64,000 bases of DNA from Chlorokybus atmophyticus (taxonomy: Eukaryota; Streptophyta; Chlorokybophyceae; Chlorokybales; Chlorokybaceae): the NCBI GenBank assembly GCA_009103225.1, contig RHPI01003009.1, positions 288,633 through 352,632 on the forward strand, given 5' to 3'. A program made the translations under genes and the position numbers. The notes beneath the pieces are model-generated. The model was not told where the DNA came from. It made no database searches and saw nothing but the letters and a program-made list of their open reading frames with translations. Of this stretch, positions 54,808 to 64,000 are shown piece after piece (position 1 is the first letter of the stretch; every line of letters begins with the position of its first letter).

Positions 54808-57245
54808 CTACCTTCTGTTCAGCACTGCTATGGTTTCCACATGCGGGGTATGAGGAAACATATCTATCGCACGGAGGCTTGCCAGCTTGTAGTTGCCTTC
54901 GGTGCTACCATCCTGATGCAAGCCAACATAGTACAACTCAGCAGACAAGCACAAGTCGACCCTGTGCTCAACAACAAGCACCAACAAAGAAGACTGCATG
55001 AAATACAGCCTACCTTGTTGAGGCCACAGAGAGTGGCCACATCCCGCGCCTGCGTGGCTGGGTTACACGACACGTACACAATCCTGTGAGCACCGCACTC
55101 AGCCAAGAAGCTGAGCAGTTTTGGGGTCATGCCGGGTCGGTTGGGATCCGCGATGACAATATCCGGGACGGGGACCTCAGTGCCAATCTCCGCGGCAACC
55201 TTGGCAAGATCCGCGACACGAAACTCCGCATTGGTAATGTTGTTGCGATTGGCGTTGCGCTGCGCGTCCGCCACGGCTGAGGGAACAATCTCATACCCGT
55301 ACACGCGCGCACAACGCGACGCCATCGACAGGCCGATTGTGCCCGTACCGCAGAACAAGTCCAATAACACTTCCCCGCCTTTGAGCTCGCATGCTTGCTC
55401 GACCAAAGAGTAGAGCACGTCCGCTTGAACCGTGTTGGTTTGGAAGAAAGAGTTGGCCGACACTTCGAAGCGCAAACCCCTCAACGTCTCCGTGATGTAA
55501 GCGCTGCCGTGCTCGACGAACTCCTCCTCGCCCATGGCCACACCCGAGAGGGTAGACGTAGTGTTGTTGACGATGCTCGTGACGGTGGGGAAGCGTGTGG
55601 CAATCCCCTTAGCGAGGGCGCCGACGGCTGGGGCGTCGCGGTACGCTGTAACGATGTTGACCATGTGTTGCGGGGCGTTGTTGTTGCGGGCGTCGCTGCC
55701 TCGCCTAATCATGAGGTGGCGGAGGAACCCCGTGTGCTCGCGGGCGTCGTATGCAGGGTAGCGTGCGGGCTGCGAGCGCGTGTACTCTTCCACAAAGCTG
55801 AATATCCCGTTGGCCACATCATCCTGCAGCAAACACCTGGTACATGTGTGTATGCGCATGACATACATCTACACCATACTCACCATGTATGCGCTTACAA
55901 GGTGTCCGTGTGTACAGGCATGTGGTGATCGTGCGTGTGCAAACATTATGTCGTGTTCACACTCAACGCTTACTTGGATATTGGGAGGATGCGGTCAAAC
56001 CTCCCCGGCGCATGCAAACCCAACGCAAACCCGCGCTCTGACGTCCCGCTCCCGCCCTCTTCTTTGCTCCGCTTGGGCGGTGGCTTCTCCGTCCATGCGG
56101 AGGTCCCGAAAGAAAACTCCATCTTGTTGCGGTAGGCGTATATCCTCTCCCCGCAGCCAACTGTCGGGAGCATGACATCCTTGATGATGTTGGCATCAAA
56201 CCCGCCCATGCGCGTGAAGAGGTCCCTAACTTGCGTCTCCTTGTGGGCGAGCTGCGCAGCGTAAGCAAGGTTCTGCAGGCGGCAGCCCCCGCAGGGACCA
56301 AAGTGCGGGCACGGCGGGTCCACAATGTCAGCGTGAGGAGTGAGGCTTTGCAGCTTGTAAGCCTCTGCGTGCGAGGAAGAGCGCTTGAGTATTCGTGCGA
56401 TTAGACGCTCCCCCGGCAATGCCCTCTCGCACAGCACCACCATCCCACTGTCGCCGCTGCCGTTGTCGCCCATGTCCGCGGGAATGCGGCAGACACCCTG
56501 ATGTACACAGGCACGCGCATAAGCGTTAGTCACTTTCCGGCAATTTGCTTAAGCAACAGCATGCAACAGTATGCAAGGAACGAGTAAGGTTGCGTGTGCT
56601 ATGCAGCTGTAGCTCTCTGTACCCTGAAGTTATGCAGCAAGCTCGATTACCCATGAGTGTGAAGTACTAGAAGAATGTGATGGTCTACCTGTGCTGCTTT
56701 GCACATGCTTGCGCCAGCCATCACAACATGCCTAGACGAGTCCTCCACAGCACATACTGAACAGTGCAGTGCACACACCAAGCAAGCTTGTGCAGAACAA
56801 CACGCCTCATTGGTGATTATTGCGCAGGCAGTTGTCATTGCCAATTGATAATTGTTGATTCGTTCAAGTGCAGTCAGTTTGAAAACATCCATATTGCCGC
56901 ATTGAGATTGGCATGAACAACCTTGGCTCCGTAGGCAAGTCCCTCGCAGACGAGCTCAACGTCAGCCCCCTTGCGCAGCACACGCTTAGCAACCTCGCCT
57001 CCGCCTCCTCCTCCTTCTCCTCCTCCTCGACTCCTATCCCGCTGGCTGCTGGTTTTCACACTCTCCTCATCCTGCACCACCGCCTCCGCCGCAGTAAGGC
57101 GCAGACTCCTGCTGCTGCCTGAGCGCGCACCCGCGCCAGCATTGCGTCCGCCGGCGGCGGCGGATAGCAGCCGGCGCGCCTGCACCCTCACCAGCAGCGC
57201 CCTGGACCCCAGCTGCACGCACAACCCCACCCTCGCCGCCGCCAT
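54808..57245 (-). CDS. RNA uracil-5-methyltransferase (TrmA/RlmCD family)
   Basis: Four exons (57245-56922, 56497-55974, 55836-55014, 54912-54808) join in phase to 591 residues. The family methylates uracil C5 in tRNA or rRNA using S-adenosylmethionine. The N-terminal ~80 residues are Ala/Arg/Ser-rich, a probable organelle transit peptide. A TRAM domain follows (KGADVELVCEGLAYGAK into GVCRIPADM). Four cysteines fit an iron-sulfur cluster: C171, C177 and C180 in CPHFGPCGGC, and C284. Then come YRNKMEFSFG, the SAM motif DLFCGTGTIGL (442-452), DPNRPG (513-518, usually DPPR) and the nucleophile C540 in VSCNPATQARD. The C-terminus ends FPHTPHVETIAVL, as in the family. Whether it acts on tRNA or rRNA cannot be read from the sequence. 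Confidence 0.93.
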
Positions 57246-57453
57246 CCCCGCCGCCGCCACCACCGCGTCAAGGCTTTGGCCCAAACCTGCCTTGATGAGT
57301 AGGTTCGGTTCTGAATGAGGGTTTTGGGTCCTGGACCTAGCTTAATGAACCCTTGTTGAACTTTTGTAGGGACCCAAACAGGTGAGTGTCAGTGTTGCTG
57401 GCGGTGTTGTCGTCGTGGGCGGTGGTGGCTGCGGAGGAGAAAGGGGAAGAGTC
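57246..57453. promoter_or_regulatory. Divergent promoter region
   Basis: Only 208 bases separate the start codons of the RNA methyltransferase (-) and the TLC-domain protein (+). Both promoters and 5' UTRs must fit here. No TATA box is clear. Confidence 0.5.
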
Positions 57454-58780
57454 ATGGTGGTGCAAGAGCATGTCGCTGGTGAGCATGCTGGGAAGCTGGC
57501 GACGGTGACGCCGCCCCTGGGCGAGTCGGCCAAAGCGGTGGTGCTGTGGGCGGCGTTGTTCTACGTGGTGTACAGGGCGGCAAGCTGGGCGGGAGCGGAG
57601 AGGGTGGCGGTGTCGTCGAGGGCAGGGTTGAACAAGCTGACGGCAGCTGAGCGCAAATCTCTGCGCTACCAGGTGGCCTCGCGCGCGGCGGCGCTGGCCC
57701 ACGTGGCCGCCGCCCTGCCCCTGGCCGCCGGTGTCCTGCTGGGCGACCCCTCGCTGCGGGCCGACCGCCTGTTCGCCACGTCGCCAGCGTCATACGCGGC
57801 GCTGCAGGTGAGCGCCGGCTACTTCCTCTACGACCTCCTCCAGTGCGTCACCCATGTCAAGGAGGAGGGTGTCCCCTTTGTCATCCACGCTCTCGCCTGC
57901 TTCCTCCTCTTTGCCTATGGCGCCGCCCGTCCCTTCTGGTCAGTCAGTTGCATTTACACGGTGCTTGTTGTTTCGTTGCAGTACTGGTTGCAAGCATGCA
58001 GTGTGTGCTATGACATTCTGATTGAGTGTGGGCTGGCTGTGTTGTGTGCTTGTCATGGTGTTGATGTTGAGCTAGTCTGGCAAAGCACTAGCATGCGTTG
58101 CAAGCCTCCCATGTGTGCAACAAAGCATGATGTTGGTTTGCTGCTTTCAGTCATGCTTACGGAGCTGCTTTTGTCTTCACCTGGGAGTTCACGACGCCGT
58201 TCGTGCATGCGCGCTGGCTCATGCACACGCGCGGCGAGACCAAGTCCCGGGCATATCTATTCAACGCCATGGCCATGATGCTCGCGTTCTTCCTCGCCCG
58301 CAACGTCACTGGCCTCTTCGTACGTATGCACACAGCATGCTTGTTTATGAAGGAGTCATGTATTACAGGATGCTGATGGTTGGCCTCCTCCGTGCACACA
58401 GCTATCAGTGGACTTTTGGCGCACAGCCAATGCGGCCATGAGCACTGGAGACCCGAGAGCACCTCCCAACTTTGCCCTGATTGCTGGGTGAGCGTGCACC
58501 CGTAAGTTTGTTATGGTGTTCAGCAGCGTCACTGACACTGCTTCATGCGGTTGCAGGGTGTTCAAGGTTGCCAACATCGCGCTGAATGGGCTCAATGCTA
58601 TGTGGATGTCCAAAATGGTGCGTGTCATTTGTGCGAGCATGTGACGATGCCAGGTGCAACCCTACCACATCGCATTGGCAACTTACAGCAGTCTCGTCAC
58701 AAGTTGACAGCCATTCGTGTGGTCAGGTGCGAGGAGCTATCAAGTTGGCAACGAATGCAAAGTCCAAGAAAACCTCATGA
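57454..58780 (+). CDS. TLC-domain membrane protein (TLCD4/TMEM56-like)
   Basis: Five exons (57454-57938, 58151-58319, 58402-58487, 58557-58617, 58727-58780) join in phase to 284 residues. TLC-domain proteins are multi-pass membrane proteins of the TRAM/LAG1/CLN8 fold, mostly in the ER. Hydrophobic helices are visible at AVVLWAALFYVVYRAAS, AALAHVAAALPLAAGVLL, GYFLYDLLQC, HALACFLLFAYGAA, HAYGAAFVFTWEFTTPF and NAMAMMLAFFLARNVTG. The HAYG and E-TPF motifs match TLCD4-type proteins. A basic C-terminal tail (KLATNAKSKKTS) resembles a dilysine-type ER signal but lacks its exact spacing. No ceramide synthase Lag1 motif (paired His with downstream Asp pair) is evident, so enzymatic activity should not be assumed. 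Confidence 0.85.
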
Positions 58781-58865
58781 CACACACAAGTAGCACACAT
58801 GCTTCCTGAGCCCAATATGATGCAGCTGCAAAGCAAATTTGCTTCACTTAAGCACAGCGCGGTTA

Positions 58866-61800
58866 TCAACTATAAGTTCTGCCTGGAAGCGATTTGCGCT
58901 CTGTGGCGTGCTGAACGGAGCCGTGGAGGAGTGCGAGGCGGGCGCAGAGGTGGGAGTGGGTGGAGACAAGGCGCGCACACTCCTCCGCTGCCTCATGCGT
59001 GTCTGAAGAGGCAAAGACCAAGTGCGCATGCTTGACGTCGATGAGGAGTGAGAGCCACTCGGACACCTGGGAAAGTTGTGTTGTGTTTATTGTGTGCATC
59101 AAATCGCAGACTAGTTGCATAACGCGGCTGACGAGGAAGGCTGTCACAATTGTACACAGATCAATGCATCACTGTTCTTGTTGAAATTTCTACTTGATGG
59201 AGTGACTGCTGATACTGCACGCGCACATACTGGCATGTGACCACAATCTGCTGCTATGCTTATCAGGCTTGCAGCAACCCCACTGTGTGCACACAGTGGT
59301 TGCTGCAAGCCTGCATGCTACACCACAACAACATGCCGCGCGGGTTGAATGTACCTGCATGAGTGATGGTATCCGGAATTTGGGCGCGGTTGGCGGATCT
59401 GGTACAGATGCCATCTCCTCCGCGTACACCCGCAGCCATGTGCACAGGTACTGCACCAGCCCAGTAACGGCAAGACTTGGGAGGGCTGCCATGGCGGCCA
59501 TGGCGGCAGTATCATCGCGCGAGGCGGATATCAGCGCATGCGCGAGAGCCTGCTGTGGGGAGAAGTTCTCCACGTCAGCCGCGCCGGCGATCGCCAACTG
59601 GACGGCTTTGCTACCAAGGGATGCCCCGGCCTTGAGCGCATCCGCAGCCGCATCAACAAGCCGGCTTGCGCCCGCCGTCTTCTGCTTGTGCAGCGCTCGC
59701 AAATGCACCAACGGTAGGGTTGTGGCAAAAAGCGTATTCAGCAGCAGCGTCAAGTCTGCTGTTGACAACTCGCGCAATTGCATCAAACAGGTTTCAAGCA
59801 CCTGCAGAAACGAGCACATATTGTGTCACGGAGTTGAGGTGTCTTTCAGGACACACGCTGTGATAGGCACGTCCACATTGTTCTCATGTTTTCAATACAT
59901 AACAAACCCACCTGCAATTGTGCGGCGTCAATAAGCGCTTGCAGCAGCCCAGGATAGATATCAGTGGAGGTGACGTGTCCCCATTGTATGAACTGCGCGA
60001 GCGTGCGCCAAAACTTGTCCTTCACGCAGCGCTCGACAACAACACGCGCGAGGCGATCCGACACGGGTCGACGCACAAACCTGTACTGCTCCTTATCGCC
60101 GCCCTTGAAGCTAGTCGCCACGAGCGCGAGGTGCTTCATCAAAGCCTCGCCAAACGTCTTGTCGTTATAACTCCCCGACACCAAATCCTCAAGAGCGCGA
60201 TCGGTCTTCTCTGCGAGCTCACGCATCCGCTCCTCGTCCCACACAACACCCGCTCTCAGGAGAAATGTGTCCTCCTGGCCATCCCACGCCGTGGCAGCAT
60301 CAGCGCCAGTCCACACCGGGCGGACAAGCGCGGATGTGAGTGTGTCCGAAGCCACATCGAGCGTGCGGAAGGCGCTTGCGAGGGTGGGACTCGGCAGACG
60401 CAATTTCACCGCCAAACACGCTGCTTGTGCCGATACTAACATTGACTCACCATGTATTGAAACAATATCCGTGACCCCGGGCTCAATGTCGCGAGAGGGT
60501 GTAGTCTCTCCGGACCCAACAACAACCCCGCCACGTGGACACCCATAAACGGTGTCAATGAAGTGGATGCTAACCCCATGGCCATCGCTAGCACACCCCG
60601 CCACGGCCACATACGATGAGCCCGGCACGGCAGCAGCAGCAGACCGTGTGCACGTGATGCTGTCTATGCGGCCCGAGTGCAGAGGCTGAATGTGTCCAGA
60701 CGTGCGCTTGCTTGTCGTGCAAGTGTACACCTCCCACACCCCGCACGACCAAAACACCTGACCCGCGAAACCATAAGTACCTGGAACGCGTGTATGAACT
60801 TCACGTCATCCCAACACTCTTCAATGCTTACCACTGCTGCAACAGCTGTGAGCGCAAGTGCAGCCACGCGCGCGTTCCCATCGCTGTCAGGAGCGCCCAA
60901 TTCAGCTGACATCATCGATTGCATGGACAAATCCGCCACATTGACACTCAAAACGTCCAGTACTCGTCGCCTCTGCATGCACAAACAATGATGCTTTGCC
61001 GGTACGACACGTTGTTGAAAGCTGCATGCAACCATTGCGTACCGTCCTTCCTCGTGAGTGTGCAAACACGGCAGCTATCCGCGAGGCTCCGCCCTCGTAC
61101 GAGCCCGAAGTGGCTTCCACTTCCAGTCTGAGGGCATCAGTACCGTCTTGGGAAGCGTGAGCAAGGTGTGATGTGGAGGCTACTGCGCCGCTCTTTACAC
61201 GGGTTTCAACAGTGCCATCGTCGTACACGACAAATGCACCTCCAGTTTCCCCTCCATCCACACTCATCGCCTCTGCAAAGTTGAACCAATGGAAAACTGT
61301 TGTCAACCATGTTTCGAATGTGGTTGAGGTGTTTCATGCAACACACATACCGGCAGTATCGCCTTTGCGTGCTGCAACCTCACTTCCTGACACAGCGTAC
61401 AAAGCGCGAACCTTTCCCTGCAGAGCAGCCTGCACAAATAGCATTGCAAGCATCACTATGGCAACACACACGCACGCATACGCGCATGCGTGCGTGCACG
61501 TGCACGCACATGCGCGTATGCACCGACCTGTGTGGGTGCCTCTCCAATGTTGGCGCATCCTTCTCGGCCCCACGCAGCGAGGACATTGGCGCCTCCTTTG
61601 TCGCAAACGACAGCGTAACAACTATCGGACGCCGGGTCCCACACTGCGCGTGTCGCGAAGCAAGCATACTTGTCACCTAATGCTACACTGCCTGCACGGG
61701 CCTGCACAGAGCAAAGCAATTGCTTTTGTTGCTTGTTCTTGAGTTGAAGGCACTTGGCGCAAACAATTCGAACAGAAAAGAATTCAGCCATTCCCAAATT

Positions 61801-62378
61801 GTCGCTTAATGCGGTCCCAGTCACGTACACGCAACTTTGACTACCTACCCACCAACTTGTGCGGCGTGCATGTACCATGCATGACCTATACGAATACAGC
61901 ACGTGCTACTTGCTGGCATGTACGACGTGCATGCAGTTCACTAATTGGGCTGACCTACCGTGAACCATGCGACAAGCATATGCACAACAGAAAAAGGCTA
62001 AAACGAGGCACGAAAAGGGTAACAAAAATCTTCACACCACGCATGACTGCGACAATGCTGCGGACACAGCTGTCTCGCCGTTTACCAACTGTCTTGACAT
62101 GCAAGCCAACACCAGTGCCAATACATTATCACACATGGCAATGTGTTTGATTGCTTGTGCAAGTCGCAGGTTTCAATGATGAACACCTTTGCGGCATCTG
62201 CAGCAGAGGCGTCGATGGTGAGGACGGCACGGGTCTGGGTGGTGACCAGGGCCTCCGCCCGGCCGGCGCCTGGGGCGGCGCCCAGCAGTGGCCCAGCGCC
62301 GTCTCCTCCCCGGCAGAGCGTCACCTCAGAGACCAGCTGAACTCCCCCACTGGGCCGCCCCGCCGCCGCCGTCATCCC
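58866..62378 (-). CDS. NOL11: NOL11-like small-subunit processome protein
   Basis: Eight exons (62378-62187, 61701-61528, 61429-61351, 61272-61043, 60972-60781, 60757-59912, 59801-59355, 59066-58866) join in phase to 786 residues. NOL11 is a t-UTP-type factor that supports rRNA transcription and 18S processing in the nucleolus. The N-terminal half is beta-propeller-like (CYAVVCDKGGANVLAAWG, GGAFVVYDDGTVETRV). The C-terminal half is helical, with the NOL11-like pattern around IYPGLLQALIDAAQLQ and VLETCLMQLRELS, and a final module VSEWLSLLIDVKHAHLVFAS that matches the family C-terminus in position. Sequence identity to animals is low, so the assignment rests on layout and scattered motifs. The stop lies 85 bases from the stop of the convergent TLC-domain gene. 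The first exon and start are the least certain part. Confidence 0.72.
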
Positions 62379-64000
62379 GTCCGCCAACAACAACGCTGCG
62401 GCGGCGGCGGCGGCGGCGACGCGTGTGCGACAATGCTTACAACCGGTCGCGTCGCTCGGTTATAGGGTTGGTCTTACACAACCTGCGTGTGGCATAAGCG
62501 ACAGTTCTCTACTCTTGACGGGTTTATGATCGAGTACAATTGATCACAGATTTACTGAGTGGCCCACACCGTGATGTCAGTGACATGACGGTATCGATGG
62601 TACCGTATCATGTTGCGCCATGTCAATCAGTACCACAATTGACAGCACCAAGTGCAATAACAGTTAAACGTCTCGCGTCACGTAATTCCTTTATGAGTAT
62701 GAATAAAAGATACTTGAACATAAATGTAACAATCAGCCTCTTATAGTTGATATCATGAGTTATTGAAAAGGGAAGTGACATTGGTTGCAACGCATTTTGT
62801 TTTTTTACATGCCTTCTTGATTCATCCGTACGTTCAAATTCCACAACGTGCAGTCGTGTGATTGTGGGTGTCATGTGTATTGTATTTTGTGCATCCGTAA
62901 CACAATATCTTCCACATATGCAAATAGTTACGTATCTACTTACACATGTAATGTATGATATTGTGTAATACGGATACTACGGGGATTCCTGCCCCCTATT
63001 CGTTGCGTTGTATAACATGAAACAAGGCTAACTTTATTACTCAATGTCGTTCAAGTCATGGGTCGCAGCAATAGCATAGTCATATTACCACACATATTAC
63101 CGGGTGAATGAGAGGGGTGGGGATTCTTGATGGGAAGGGGCCGCGAGCAAATTCAAACTTAACCCTTTATAATAGTATGCAAATACAATGAAAGACCGCG
63201 AGGCAATCAAGTACGATTATTAGATACACAACAGCATACCCCTTTCGTACAACCACACAGCAACATGGGTAGAGTAGAGGTTAAGTGATGGTGAGTGCAG
63301 TGATGGATAAACTTGTGAGGATTGGAAGCAAGGCACATCACAGAGCAAGACACAGCAGTAACGGCAGTGTGTTGGCCCCTCAGCAGCAGGTGTACAAAAG
63401 ATGCATACATTATGATGATACGAGACCGGTACAACCAATAGTGCTATACTAATGTGGGCAACCACGTTTAGCAGAACATACAAACGCTGCATCGTAAATC
63501 TCACGCAGCGTCACAGCATGTCAAGCTCCCTGCCAAGCCAATCACGTCATCCAACAACATCACAATACCACAGCCGCCCAGCAGCGCCTAAGGGCAGCAA
63601 TTAAAGCCAATGTGGCGTCTGCCTCCATCTTAGTAAAGTCTCAAAAAACATGGGAGCAAATGCGGCAAATACGTGGTTGAAGAAATTTATCTTTGGGCTT
63701 CGCCATATTTGACATGGATTTGAGAGTGCATACATCAAGATGCAAATGTCATAACTATGGCAGCAGCAAATACAAACTATGCACTATGCACGCAACATGC
63801 AATCATCAATGCACAGCACGAGCCCTATGATTGTAATGGTACGGCTGACACTTTAGCAAGGTCGACTCAAACTATCACCTAACACCTATAAGTGCAAATT
63901 ATGTTACACACACGACACAGACTACCACCGCGATCAAGGCGGCAGTGCATGCGTGCTGACGTCATGCATGCATGTTGTGGGGGACCTAACTTGAAATTGC
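62379..64000. other. Intergenic desert at the right end
   Basis: A GC-rich run with a GCC/GGC repeat just upstream of the NOL11-like start (about 62395-62420) may be its 5' UTR or promoter. From 62500 to 63450 the sequence is AT-rich, then mixed to the window end. No gene is supported. Confidence 0.5.

Overview
The window is nuclear DNA of a photosynthetic eukaryote of the green lineage, probably a green or streptophyte alga. Genes are split by many short spliceosomal introns, mostly GT-AG with three likely GC-AG. The set includes a photosystem I antenna protein of the Lhca3 type, a plant-type IQM calmodulin-binding protein and an O-acetylserine (thiol)lyase with a long transit peptide. The species cannot be named from the sequence. 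Two assembly gaps (15751-16277 and 46856-47271) interrupt it. GC-rich genic islands alternate sharply with AT-rich deserts.

Layout from left to right: 1-2.0 kb AT-rich desert. 2.0-6.7 kb a decayed, 5'-truncated Ty3/gypsy chromovirus on the minus strand. 6.9-8.9 kb desert with a non-autonomous pogo-like DNA element. 9.2-10.1 kb SAR1 GTPase (+). 11.8-17.3 kb CBP80, the large cap-binding complex subunit (-), broken by a gap. 17.6-21.2 kb exocyst subunit EXO84 (+), divergent from CBP80. 21-25 kb desert with a hairpin cluster. 25.0-26.0 kb an orphan gene (+). 26-30.4 kb low-complexity sequence with a few exon-like pieces. 30.4-32.1 kb Lhca3 (-). 34.2-36.3 kb a duplicated tract holding a decayed copy of the Lhca3 promoter and start, and a small ORF. 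36.6-39.0 kb IQM calmodulin-binding protein (-). 40.0-41.8 kb cysteine synthase (+). 43.1-46.4 kb NUDCD1 homologue (-). 49.3-52.0 kb a LEA-like repeat protein (+). 53.0-53.3 kb a small orphan ORF (-). 54.8-57.2 kb an RNA m5U methyltransferase (-), divergent from a TLC-domain membrane protein (57.5-58.8 kb, +). 58.9-62.4 kb NOL11-like small-subunit processome factor (-). 62.4-64 kb desert.

The genes are unrelated housekeeping functions: ER export, exocytosis, mRNA cap binding, rRNA and RNA modification, light harvesting, sulfur assimilation. No operon or defence-like cluster is visible. Most exon chains were resolved to single bases, because splice phases close exactly across every intron. The most unusual items are the Lhca3 promoter relic, a templated inverted insertion that broke the retroelement reading frame, the three likely GC-AG introns, a short copy of the cysteine synthase exon at the lip of a gap, and a three-block LEA-like protein.
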